A stretch of 64,000 bases of DNA from Faucicola sp902506215 (lineage in GTDB: Bacteria; Pseudomonadota; Gammaproteobacteria; Pseudomonadales; Moraxellaceae): assembly GCA_016888885.1 (NCBI GenBank), contig CP069437.1:1550001-1614000 (forward strand). Direction: 5' to 3'. The notes below the pieces were generated by a model that searched no databases, was not told the origin of the DNA, and was given only the letters and a program-made list of their open reading frames with translations. A program made the translations under genes and the position numbers. Shown one piece after another: positions 7,798 to 16,086 of this stretch (the first letter of the stretch is position 1; each line of letters begins with the position of its first letter).

Positions 7798-9239
7798 CAG
7801 CGTTGCCCCCATTTTTCAGGCTTCAACAAGGCCTTTTTGGTCAACAAAGCGGCTAACAGCAAGGTAATCATAACGGCAATAAAAAATCCGATAAAGCTGC
7901 TATAGGCAAACGATGGCGGTGCGCCCATTTGTAATTGGGTGGTTTGCAAGTTGAGATAATGGGTTAATGGCAGGGCATTTGCCCAGCGCTGCGCGGCAGG
8001 GCTCATCGCCAAAAATGGAAATGTCACCCCTGAAAAAGCAAATGACGGCGCGGAGATAAATCCGGTAAATGACAAGCCTTGACGATACGAAAACGTGCCG
8101 ACCGTGACAATCACCCCAAGCCAAAACGACACCATCATAAACATTAAAAATATCAGATAAGTAATCGCCACGGATGCCAAACGTATGGGGAAAATTTGCA
8201 TCACCAAGGTCAATGCCACCGCGGCCCAAAGCGTATAGGCAAACATCGCCCAAATTAGTTTGCCATTGAGCCCTGCGATAATCAGCGATAGTTTGGGTTT
8301 TTCTTGCCCCAGTGTGACAGGATGGCTATTGTTAAAGGAGCGTTTAAAGGGGCGGTTAAAGGCGTGACTACTGGCATGGTTACTGGCAAATTTGGGGGAT
8401 GTTAGCGACTGGTACCACTCACCTAGCGTCTTGTCGACCAGCTCTCGCCCCACGGTTGACGCCCCAATCACCATCGACAAAATATGTAGTAAGGCTGGTA
8501 CCACAGTGACTGCCAAAAATTGCTGATAATTATTGGCAGTATTAAACAGTGCCACACTTTGCGATTGTATCGGTGCATAACTGGTTTTGGTCAGCGTGAC
8601 ATCTTCGCCACTGGCAACTCGCCGCTGCATCTCTGCCCCTGCCGAAAAGGTACTAACTGCTGTCTGTACCGCTTTTTGTATCATGCCTGAATGCGTGCCA
8701 TACTGGGCATTGACATTGAGCAGCAAGCGCGAGGTTTTGCCAGCCAGTAGATTGGTTGAAAAATTCTCTGGGATTTCAACAACCGCCATGACATCGGTAG
8801 TCTCGATGGCTTGCTGGGCGGCGGCGGCACTATGAAGACTTTTGACCACCGCCACTTCAGGCGTCGCATCAATATAACGGATAATCGTCGCAGATTGCGC
8901 GGAGTGGTCATTGTCTATGACTGCAATCGGAATCCCGACTGCCATGCCTTTACTAAAAATCCACCAAACCAAAAATATCAATACGATGGGCATCCAAAAT
9001 ATCAAGGAAAAATCCCAGCGATTTTGCACCAAAAAATCCCATTCACGGCGCGCACTGTGCCAAAACGCCGCAAAGAATTGCACAAAGCCTGAGCGGTTAT
9101 CAAACTGTGCATAACGCTCATGGTCACTAGCACCAATACTAGCACTAGCACCGTCACTGGCATTTGGCACAGCGGACGATGTCGGTGACGGTTTAGAGGG
9201 CTTGTTTGATGTCAGTTTTGATGCCATATTTGACTTCAT
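7797..9239 (-). CDS. ABC-2 type permease, first of the exporter operon (YbhS-like)
   Basis: At 480 residues this is a longer ABC2_membrane_3-type permease. After a low-complexity Ser/Ala-rich N-terminus come one membrane helix (IFWMPIVLIFLVWWIF), a periplasmic domain and C-terminal helices. Its start overlaps the HlyD stop by four bases (ATGA), which implies coupled translation. A linker around residues 285-305 is encoded by a 12-bp direct-repeat array and looks like an insertion relative to typical members. No ATP-binding motif is present. Confidence 0.87.
   Translation of the reverse strand: MKSNMASKLTSNKPSKPSPTSSAVPNASDGASASIGASDHERYAQFDNRSGFVQFFAAFWHSARREWDFLVQNRWDFSLIFWMPIVLIFLVWWIFSKGMAVGIPIAVIDNDHSAQSATIIRYIDATPEVAVVKSLHSAAAAQQAIETTDVMAVVEIPENFSTNLLAGKTSRLLLNVNAQYGTHSGMIQKAVQTAVSTFSAGAEMQRRVASGEDVTLTKTSYAPIQSQSVALFNTANNYQQFLAVTVVPALLHILSMVIGASTVGRELVDKTLGEWYQSLTSPKFASNHASSHAFNRPFKRSFNNSHPVTLGQEKPKLSLIIAGLNGKLIWAMFAYTLWAAVALTLVMQIFPIRLASVAITYLIFLMFMMVSFWLGVIVTVGTFSYRQGLSFTGFISAPSFAFSGVTFPFLAMSPAAQRWANALPLTHYLNLQTTQLQMGAPPSFAYSSFIGFFIAVMITLLLAALLTKKALLKPEKWGQR
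8328..8398. repeat. 12-bp direct-repeat array inside the permease gene
   Basis: Plus-strand units are AGCGTTTAAAGG, GGCGGTTAAAGG, CGTGACTACTGG, CATGGTTACTGG and CAAATTTGGGGG, preceded by ATTGTTAAAGG. The 12-base period equals four codons, so the frame is kept. The encoded stretch, rich in Asn, Ser, His and Phe, is a probable linker. Confidence 0.7.
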
Positions 9240-10447
9240 TGTGTTTGGGTTGGCTGCTGGCTGGCCGGTATATCAACCAATACGGTCATGCCCTGTCTTA
9301 GGCGTGTATCTGACTGGCTCGGGCGCGCGCGAATCTCAAAGGTGCGCATATCAAAGCCGTCTTTGCTGTTGGTCGGGCGCCACGTGGCAAAATCTGATAG
9401 CACGGAACTTGCGTACACTTTAAACACTTGGCGGTAAGGCTGATTGTTGACCGATAATGCAGGAACCGTACCGCTAAATTCACTACCGACTGCAAAATGG
9501 TTTAGATTGTTTTCGGTAACGTTAAGCACCACCCATTGGTCTTTGGGGTCGACAATGGTCATCAGTGGTACGCCCTGTCCCACCACTTGACCTGGTTTGA
9601 CAATCACGTTGTCCACAATACCTGCAATCGGGCTTTTAAGATTGGCTTCTTCTTTGGCCACCATCGCTTCTTTAAGCTTGCCTTCTGCTTGCCTGACTTG
9701 CGCTTGGGCGGCGGTTTTATCTTCACTGCGCGCGCCCGATTTGGCTAACTCATATTGGGCTTTGGCGATTTTGGCTTTATCGACACTGGCGACATAGTTG
9801 GTATAGGCTTCATCACGTTTTTGCCGCGACATCAAGCCTTCTGCCGCTAGGCGGTTGACACGCTCATAGGTGACTTTGGCAAGGTCAGCAGCGGATTGGG
9901 CAGCATCGTACTGGTATTTTGCCATTTCAATCTCTTGCGGTCTTGCGCCATTGTTGGCTTTGTCCAGTTGACTTTGGGCTAATTCTTTGGCCGCTTGTGC
10001 TTCTTCGACCTTGGCATTGATTTCTGGGCTATCCATATCAATCAGGCGTGTGCCGACGCTAATGTCATCGCCCTCTTTGACATAAATATTGGCAATACGA
10101 CCCGCAACTTTGGCAGCAACAGGCGTTTGCTCTACTTCCATATGCCCTTGGATGGTCACAGGCTCGTTGCGCGTTTCGCGCTTGTCTTTGATTAGCCCCC
10201 AGGCGACCAGTCCAATCAGCCCAAGGATAATCAAGGCTATAATGATGGTGCGAATTTTACTGGGTTTTTTGGTGAGCGGCACGTATTGGCTATCCGTCGT
10301 AGCGGCTGACAGGCTGTCCTCTGTGTGCGGCTCATCGGCAGCTTGGGCGTGCATTGCTGCATTAGCATTATCCGCAGCGCTGTCCAAAGTGTTGTCTTTA
10401 GTGTTGTCCATCGCATTGTCTGGTGTTGGGTTTTGTGGATCAGCCAT
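9236..10447 (-). CDS. HlyD-family membrane fusion protein
   Basis: The 403-residue protein begins with an acidic low-complexity tail built of four-residue xxDN repeats, then a membrane anchor (IIIALIILGLIGLVAWGLI) near residues 69-87. The periplasmic adaptor follows: lipoyl half-motif TPVAAKVAGRIANIYVKEGD, a long Ala/Gln/Lys-rich helical hairpin, and the second lipoyl half LKSPIAGIVDNVIVKPGQVV. It should bridge the inner-membrane permeases and the TolC-like channel. It follows the tolC-like gene by 46 bases and overlaps the next permease by four bases, so the genes form one operon. Confidence 0.92.
   Translation of the reverse strand: MADPQNPTPDNAMDNTKDNTLDSAADNANAAMHAQAADEPHTEDSLSAATTDSQYVPLTKKPSKIRTIIIALIILGLIGLVAWGLIKDKRETRNEPVTIQGHMEVEQTPVAAKVAGRIANIYVKEGDDISVGTRLIDMDSPEINAKVEEAQAAKELAQSQLDKANNGARPQEIEMAKYQYDAAQSAADLAKVTYERVNRLAAEGLMSRQKRDEAYTNYVASVDKAKIAKAQYELAKSGARSEDKTAAQAQVRQAEGKLKEAMVAKEEANLKSPIAGIVDNVIVKPGQVVGQGVPLMTIVDPKDQWVVLNVTENNLNHFAVGSEFSGTVPALSVNNQPYRQVFKVYASSVLSDFATWRPTNSKDGFDMRTFEIRARPSQSDTRLRQGMTVLVDIPASQQPTQTQ
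10379..10426. repeat. 12-bp direct-repeat array encoding the HlyD N-terminal tail
   Basis: Four plus-strand units, GCTGTCCAAAGT, GTTGTCTTTAGT, GTTGTCCATCGC and ATTGTCTGGTGT, encode the repeated four-residue pattern TPDN-AMDN-TKDN-TLDS on the minus strand. The period is a whole number of codons. Confidence 0.75.
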
Positions 10448-10493
10448 ACGGTAAGCCTACTGGTGAAATAAAGACACGGGTTAAAATAATTGA

Positions 10494-12485
10494 TTAGTTC
10501 TTACGATGTTCAAAATAAATCGCGGGTAGCTTGACGTCCGCTGCCTGCATATAACGGTTAAACTCTAGCGGCGTACCGCAGCTTTGCATCAAGTCTGCCA
10601 TTGCCTGCACATAATCATTTGCTGCTTTGGCTTGCTCGGTTTTGGCTTTTTCCAAATTCGCTTCGGCTTGCATCACTTCTACGGCCGTGTTGACGCCTTC
10701 TTTAAATCCAAGCTGACGAAAGCGTAGCATCTCACTGGCAAGCTCAATATTGGTATTTAAGGCAATAAAATTATCGCGTGCATTGTTGACTGTTTGCCAA
10801 TTTTTTTCTACCAATAACATAATATTATCATTGACATCCACTTGGCTAAATTCGGCTTGGTGCAGCTTGGCAAGGCTAGATTGGGTGCTAGTGCGGCGAT
10901 CTACCCCACCCCACAATTTCCAGTTGGCAGACACCCCAGCAATCCAATTTGGGTCAGCGTCGATTTCAGAGCGACCAAAGACGGTGACATTGGGCTTGTA
11001 GGCGGATTCACTAAATTCATGCAGCGCTTTGGCTTGGTTGTACTTGGCTGCGACCTTATCAAACCCTGGGTGATGCATTTTAGCCTGCTGCTGAAAATAA
11101 CTCAGTGGCGGCAACGGCTTGGTGGATACAAATAAAGGCGATGTTGGTTTGATAAAATACGGCGTCCGCAGTAACCGCTGTAACGCGGTCATGGCAAGCT
11201 CAGCATCGTTTAGTGCTTTGCTATTTTCGTATTCGGCATCGGCTAAGGCTTTTTTGGCTTCCAAACGCTCGACTTTTGAAATCAGCCCCACATCGAGTGC
11301 GCGCTGTGCGGCATGGTCAGTGGCACGAATCGCATTGAGCGCATCGGCGCGTAGATAAGCTGCCATGATAGCAAGCTGGGTTTGAAAATAGCGTTTGGTA
11401 AGCGTGGTGTATTGTTCATCCAGTGACAAATCAGCATCGGCACGGCTTTCATCAGTCATACCATTGAGCAAACTGGTCACTGCTTCGGTTTTATGTCCGT
11501 TATAGGCAGACCATAACACGGTGACATTTGCGCCTGTTCTATTTTTATCGACATTGACAGGGATGCTATTGGGAATCGGGTCGGTGATTAAGCCACCGAT
11601 ATCGACAGGCGTGGCAGGCAGTGGCAAGGTGATGGGCAAATTGCCAATATTGTTATTGACTGCGTTGTCAATGGCATTGGCTAGGTTGTTTTTAATGCCC
11701 GTGGTATCTATATTGTCATCCACATGTACATGCGTGGCACTGGCACCCAGATACACAATCGGTTTGTTTAAGCCTTTGGTCGACTCAGCTCGCAGCTCAT
11801 TACTCACGATTGCCGCATTGTCTGCTGCAACTTTCGGTGATACTTTAACTAGGTACTGCTGCGCTTGTGCCAGTGTCAAATTACTGGGCACATCTAGTCC
11901 ATAACTTGGCGGATAAGGCACCCCATTATTGATAGTAGGATCGTAGCTGAGCCCAGCTATTTTGCCACCTTTGACGTCATTGGCGCGGGTCGTGGTTTTT
12001 TTCGATGGCGTGTCTGCTGATGGTGCGTCCATGACCGGGTTAGCATTGAGCACAGGCTCAGGGTTGGGCGGGGTATTGATTACCGGCGTAAACTCTGCGG
12101 TGTCGCCACTGGTACTGGGCTGCAATCTGCTAGTGGGCTTTATAGTTGCCGCTACTGGCGTGGTTTTAGCCGATGTTTTAACAGAATTTTTAGCCGATGT
12201 TTTAGCTGATGTTTTAACAGGCGGCTTGTTAGCATTTTTAGTGGAACTACTGGTCGTTTTGGTGGTTTTTGTCGTGGTTGTGGTTTTTGTTGTAGTTTTT
12301 GTCGGGGTGGTTTTGGTAGTGCTGGGTTTGGTGACCGTGGTCGCAGCCGTCGCAGCCAAAGATAAGGACAAATTCAACGAAACCATTGCCACCGTAAACG
12401 CAGACAGGGTAAGCACGCGTGATAGAGGCTGCAGAGGATGGCTTACTGGGTAAGTCGATGGCTTGATGGATTGATGTAATTTCAT
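10494..12485 (-). CDS. TolC-family outer membrane channel with Thr/Lys-rich N-terminal extension
   Basis: The C-terminal 450 residues carry two OEP-type repeats of long helices (for example AEYENSKALNDAELAMTALQ and AEANLEKAKTEQAKAANDYV), as in TolC/NodT outer membrane factors. I prefer the ATG at 12485, which gives a signal peptide (VLTLSAFTVAMVSLNLSLSLAATA). After it comes a stretch of roughly 100 residues dominated by Thr, Lys and Ala with KTSAK repeats, which is not part of the usual fold. Including it, the protein (663 residues) is well above the usual 450-500. It is the first gene of the exporter operon, and an IS982 element sits about 120 bases upstream. Confidence 0.88.
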   Translation of the reverse strand: MKLHQSIKPSTYPVSHPLQPLSRVLTLSAFTVAMVSLNLSLSLAATAATTVTKPSTTKTTPTKTTTKTTTTTKTTKTTSSSTKNANKPPVKTSAKTSAKNSVKTSAKTTPVAATIKPTSRLQPSTSGDTAEFTPVINTPPNPEPVLNANPVMDAPSADTPSKKTTTRANDVKGGKIAGLSYDPTINNGVPYPPSYGLDVPSNLTLAQAQQYLVKVSPKVAADNAAIVSNELRAESTKGLNKPIVYLGASATHVHVDDNIDTTGIKNNLANAIDNAVNNNIGNLPITLPLPATPVDIGGLITDPIPNSIPVNVDKNRTGANVTVLWSAYNGHKTEAVTSLLNGMTDESRADADLSLDEQYTTLTKRYFQTQLAIMAAYLRADALNAIRATDHAAQRALDVGLISKVERLEAKKALADAEYENSKALNDAELAMTALQRLLRTPYFIKPTSPLFVSTKPLPPLSYFQQQAKMHHPGFDKVAAKYNQAKALHEFSESAYKPNVTVFGRSEIDADPNWIAGVSANWKLWGGVDRRTSTQSSLAKLHQAEFSQVDVNDNIMLLVEKNWQTVNNARDNFIALNTNIELASEMLRFRQLGFKEGVNTAVEVMQAEANLEKAKTEQAKAANDYVQAMADLMQSCGTPLEFNRYMQAADVKLPAIYFEHRKN

Positions 12486-12605
12486 ACGACTCGCTAATAA
12501 CTTGCCTATGGCTTTGCCGCAACATAACAACCAAGCAAGCCGTCAATTACCCTAGTAATTGATGCGATTGCTGTTATGATGCCCGTATTACCAAAAAACT
12601 GTCTT

Positions 12606-13587
12606 ACCCCACTCTCAACACTTTTAAGCGGGGTTGAAACAAAAAAGGCATGAACTTAAACTTTAATCAATGACCAAAAAGATTAGAGGATAAGCCATGC
12701 CCATTGATGAATTTATCATTAAAATCTATCTAATGGTAGATGACTACTACAAAAAGATTGTAACAAACCGGCTAAGACAAGGCGGATATGCACCAAAGCT
12801 AACCGACAGTGAAATTATCACCATGGAGATAGTGGGTGAGTTTTTACAGATGGACACCGATTCGCAAATCCATCAGTATTTTAAACAGCATTGGCAAACA
12901 TGGTTTCCACAAATAGGCTCATATCCAAACTTTGCCAAGCAATGCGTCAATTTGTTACAAGTAAAAACTTTGATACAACAGCATATCGTTAAACAGCATG
13001 GGCAAGACAACATTCATTTTATTGATGGCTTTCCCATTCCGGTGTGTCAATATGCCAGAGCCTATCGGCATAAAACCTTCAAATACGAAGGCAGTTATAG
13101 TTACTGTGCCTCAAAGCAACAAAAATATTTTGGCTTTGAAGGACATTTACTTATTAATCTATCGGGCATGATAACCAATTTTACCTTTGCCTCTGCTAAG
13201 ATAGATGAAAGGCTTGTTGCACCTGATATGCTTGATAATATCAAAGGCTTGTTAGGTGCAGATATGGGCTATATTAGCCCTGATTTATCTGAGTATTGCT
13301 TTAAGCGATGTGTTGATTTGCAAACACCGCTTAGAAAAAATATGCCCGATAAACGACCAATCAGTGTACTTAATCGTCTTAAAAATGCTCGTCGCAATAT
13401 TGAGACGGTGATTGGTCAGTTATCACAGCGGTTTAACATGCAAAAGGTGAGAGCTAGAGATTTATGGCATTTATCCCACAGATTTATGCGTAAAATCTTG
13501 GCTCATAACTTCTGCTTTGTAATCAATAAACAGTTAGGTAATCCCCCACTTCAGTTTGAATTGCTTATTTCAAGTTGAGAGTGGGGT
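12606..13587 (+). mobile_element. IS982-family insertion sequence (982 bp)
   Basis: Perfect 14-bp terminal inverted repeats, ACCCCACTCTCAAC at the left and GTTGAGAGTGGGGT at the right, bound a single transposase gene. The ACCC ends and length fit IS982. TGTCTT is found on both sides (12600-12605 and 13588-13593), consistent with a 6-bp target duplication. However, the right flank is itself a 15-bp repeat array with the same letters, so the duplication is not certain. The element separates the exporter operon from rarA. Confidence 0.92.
12697..13578 (+). CDS. IS982-family transposase
   Basis: The 293-residue protein has the IS982 N-terminal pattern LTDSEIITMEIVGEFL. DDE-type acidic residues are present in FIDGFPIPVC, LLGADMGYISP and NIETVIGQLSQRF. 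The C-terminal KVRARDLWHLSHRF is also typical. The frame is intact and fills the element, so the copy may still be active. AGAGGATAA precedes the ATG. Confidence 0.95.
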   Translation: MPIDEFIIKIYLMVDDYYKKIVTNRLRQGGYAPKLTDSEIITMEIVGEFLQMDTDSQIHQYFKQHWQTWFPQIGSYPNFAKQCVNLLQVKTLIQQHIVKQHGQDNIHFIDGFPIPVCQYARAYRHKTFKYEGSYSYCASKQQKYFGFEGHLLINLSGMITNFTFASAKIDERLVAPDMLDNIKGLLGADMGYISPDLSEYCFKRCVDLQTPLRKNMPDKRPISVLNRLKNARRNIETVIGQLSQRFNMQKVRARDLWHLSHRFMRKILAHNFCFVINKQLGNPPLQFELLISS

Positions 13588-13588
13588 T

Positions 13589-13648
13589 GTCTTATAAAAA
13601 ACTGTCTTGTTAAATAATGTCTTATTAAATAATGCTTAATTAAATAAT
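13589..13648. repeat. 15-bp direct-repeat array abutting the IS982 element
   Basis: Four 15-base units follow the element: GTCTTATAAAAAACT, GTCTTGTTAAATAAT, GTCTTATTAAATAAT and GCTTAATTAAATAAT. The left flank of the element ends in AAAAAACTGTCTT, the same as a unit junction here. The element therefore seems to have landed inside a pre-existing array. Confidence 0.75.
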
Positions 13649-14107
13649 AATGAAATACCAAAGTGAGCACTAACTGTCAGTTTGAATATTAACTAAAGTA
13701 TGAGATTGTAAAAAGAAAAAAATGACCCGTCAATCTACACTTGTCATATTAACAATATTGTAGTTTTTTTAAAAATATGGCTCATTAAGCCTCACATCAT
13801 TACTGTTTATTTTTATTTAACAAAGTAAAAATATTTCTCAATTCAAGTAGTCACACAAATCAAACAAGTTAGCTTACCGCTGTCATTTAAGCATGGTAAA
13901 ATTCTTAAAAAACCCTCGTTGTTTTTGATGCAGTTACTTTTACCAAGTTAATTTGCAAAGCTACTTGTGCCAAACTACTTTTACCAAGCTACTTTCACTA
14001 AGTTAGTTTTACTAAATAAGTACCGCACTTAGCTACAATTCCAATTTAAAAAATAGTGAAATCGCTGAAAACCTTCGACTAAGTAATCCAGTTAAACTTA
14101 TACCTTA
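13594..14107. other. AT-rich spacer upstream of rarA
   Basis: About 510 bases hold two short direct-repeat arrays, listed separately, and otherwise AT-rich sequence. No gene, RNA or clear terminator is seen. The rarA promoter should lie here but no convincing -35/-10 pair stands out, and rarA has no clear Shine-Dalgarno site. Confidence 0.6.
13932..14014. repeat. 14-bp direct-repeat array upstream of rarA
   Basis: Six consecutive units read AGTTACTTTTACCA, AGTTAATTTGCAA, AGCTACTTGTGCCA, AACTACTTTTACCA, AGCTACTTTCACTA and AGTTAGTTTTACTA. Five are 14 bases long and one is 13. The regular period with drifting sequence indicates old tandem duplication. Confidence 0.85.
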
Positions 14108-15394
14108 ATGATGAATCAACTCGCTCAAATCCCCCTTGCCCAACGTGTCCGCCCAAAGTCGCTTGACGAGGTAATCGGACAAACCCATTTGCTCGGTGCC
14201 AATGCGCCGATTCGCCGTATTGTTGAGCAAGGTTACTTGCCATCGATTATTTTGCATGGGGAAGCAGGCATCGGCAAAACCACCCTAGCCATGCTATTAG
14301 CCGATGCAGTGGGTCGTCCTTTTCGCCCGCTCTCGGCTATCAATGCAGGGGTCAAAGAGCTGCGTGAAGTACTGGCAAAAGATGACGGTTTGTTTGGCGA
14401 GCCGCCGGTGGTATTTGTCGATGAGATTCATCGGTTTAACAAAGCCCAGCAAGACGCACTCCTCGGCGCGGTTGAGTCAGGGGATATTACTTTAATTGGT
14501 GCGACCACCGAAAACCCCTCGTTTAGTGTCAACAATGCGCTATTGTCTCGTTGCCAAGTATATCGGCTCAACCCCTTGAGCGAAGATGAAATCAGCCAAG
14601 TACTACAACGTGCCATTGACGATGATGCAGTTTTTAAACAATTTAAGATTGAAATACAATCAAGCCAAGCGATTTTTGCGCTATCGCAAGGCGATGCGCG
14701 TAAGGCGTTAAATTTACTTGAACTCGCCATTCAATCAAGCCCCAATTTTAAGCAAGGCAGCCAATCAGCGATTGTGGTGACTGATGACAGTGTCATCGCG
14801 GTCGCAGGCGCAAGCCTGGTACGCTACGACAAATCAGGTGATGGTCATTATGACCTAGTATCAGCGATGATTAAATCAGTCCGCGGTAGCGACCCTGATG
14901 CGGCACTGTATTGGCTGGCGCGGATGCTGACAGCGGGCGAAGACCCTGCCTTTATTGCGCGGCGGTTGGTGATTTTGGCAAGTGAAGATATCGGACTTGC
15001 CAATCCCAATGCGTTACTACTTGCCGATACCGCCCTGCGAAGCGTGCAGAGCATCGGTATGCCTGAAGCGCGGATTATTTTGGGGCAAGTGGTGGTGTAT
15101 TTGGCGACATCGCCGAAGTCCAATTCTAGTTATCAGGCCATCAATAAAGCGATGCGACTGGCTGAAAATGACCAATCACCTGTACCGCTACATTTGCGTA
15201 ATGGCGTCACCAAACTGATGCGCGCCGAAGGTTATGGCGCCAATTATATCTATCCGCATGACTACCCCAATCACTACCACCCACAGCAGTATCTACCTGA
15301 TAATTTGCTGGGCACGCGGTTGTTTGACTTTGCTGATAATGCCAAAGAACAGCAAACCTATGCCTTTATACAGTGGTTAAAGGGCAGTGGTTAA
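14108..15394 (+). CDS. rarA: Replication-associated recombination protein A (AAA+ ATPase)
   Basis: RarA (MgsA) is a clamp-loader-like AAA+ ATPase acting at stalled replication forks. Walker A is GEAGIGKT at residues 51-58, and Walker B is VVFVDEIHRFNKAQQDALL near 99-117. Sensor 1 is GATTENPSF, and the MgsA C-terminal tetramerisation domain includes SEDIGLANP. At 428 residues it is full length. Two ATGs stand side by side (14108 and 14111) without a good ribosome-binding site. The last codons and stop lie in a 14-bp repeat array that runs on into the convergent BLUF gene. Confidence 0.94.
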   Translation: MMNQLAQIPLAQRVRPKSLDEVIGQTHLLGANAPIRRIVEQGYLPSIILHGEAGIGKTTLAMLLADAVGRPFRPLSAINAGVKELREVLAKDDGLFGEPPVVFVDEIHRFNKAQQDALLGAVESGDITLIGATTENPSFSVNNALLSRCQVYRLNPLSEDEISQVLQRAIDDDAVFKQFKIEIQSSQAIFALSQGDARKALNLLELAIQSSPNFKQGSQSAIVVTDDSVIAVAGASLVRYDKSGDGHYDLVSAMIKSVRGSDPDAALYWLARMLTAGEDPAFIARRLVILASEDIGLANPNALLLADTALRSVQSIGMPEARIILGQVVVYLATSPKSNSSYQAINKAMRLAENDQSPVPLHLRNGVTKLMRAEGYGANYIYPHDYPNHYHPQQYLPDNLLGTRLFDFADNAKEQQTYAFIQWLKGSG

Positions 15395-15453
15395 AAAGCA
15401 GTGGCTAAACGGCAATCACTGAAGAGCGATGATTAAAGCGCGGCGGCTAAAAA
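15370..15453. repeat. 14-bp direct-repeat array bridging the 3' ends of two convergent genes
   Basis: Six 14-base units lie end to end: ACAGTGGTTAAAGG, GCAGTGGTTAAAAA, GCAGTGGCTAAACG, GCAATCACTGAAGA, GCGATGATTAAAGC and GCGGCGGCTAAAAA. The array begins in the last eight codons of rarA, covers the whole 38-base spacer and ends in the last codons of the minus-strand BLUF gene. It therefore encodes both C-termini. Confidence 0.85.
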
Positions 15454-16086
15454 ACCCCTCAAAGCAGACAATGGATGATTTAGCGCAGCCCAATGAACCC
15501 TATTCTGTAATACCCAGTATATCACCAGCAATAAAAACACCAATAAAAACCCAAGCTGAATCCACAAAAAATAGCGATGCTTAAAGCCCAATCGGCGCAG
15601 CGTGGCATGGCTATAACTGCCCTTATCAAAGTTGGTATGTTGATGCCTCTGCCATTTGCCCGAACGATAATAGTTTTCTACATCCGCAAGCAACCTTGGT
15701 ACACTGGCGCTATCAAATTGCGCAGTTTCAAAATAGTCTAGCAGGGGGCTGATATCATCGACATCATCCATATCATTGACGCTATCTAAATTGATGCAGT
15801 GCATTTTCCAGTGCCCAAACAGCGCATTGGGCGCCTGTCCCTGTCCAATAACGTGAATATTTTTGTGTCTTTTATCGGCTTTGATTTTGTTAAATAGTTG
15901 GGTGATAGTGCACTCACTACCTTCCATATATTGTAGAAAGTTGCCTTGCTTGAGAAATAGTACGCTATTGACATTTGCCTGGGTGTTGCGCGCGACTGAC
16001 TGACGATAGATATCAGGCAACGTCATCGTATGCAAACTTGCTTGTAAGGTAATTTTGCTCGTGTAGATAAGATAAAAGACTGACAT
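15433..16086 (-). CDS. Membrane-anchored BLUF-domain blue-light sensor
   Basis: Residues 1-100 form a BLUF flavin-binding domain. The flavin-contacting residues are Tyr8 (YLIYTS), Asn38, Gln52 (GNFLQYMEG), Trp93 and Met95 (FGHWKM). The usual N-x-T-G is N-x-N-S here. A linker follows, then one membrane helix at about residues 172-193 and a short tail. Acinetobacter BlsA is a soluble short BLUF protein, so the anchor is unusual. I choose the ATG at 16086 because AAGGA lies nine bases before it. An upstream TTG would bury that site. Output partner and function are unknown. Confidence 0.87.
   Translation of the reverse strand: MSVFYLIYTSKITLQASLHTMTLPDIYRQSVARNTQANVNSVLFLKQGNFLQYMEGSECTITQLFNKIKADKRHKNIHVIGQGQAPNALFGHWKMHCINLDSVNDMDDVDDISPLLDYFETAQFDSASVPRLLADVENYYRSGKWQRHQHTNFDKGSYSHATLRRLGFKHRYFLWIQLGFLLVFLLLVIYWVLQNRVHWAALNHPLSALRGFLAAAL

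Noticed and set aside
11962..12453. 163-codon plus-strand ORF opposite the TolC-like gene
   Set aside because: It is the antisense shadow of the Thr/Lys-rich region. Its Val/Leu-rich composition is what ACC and AAA-type codons give in reverse.
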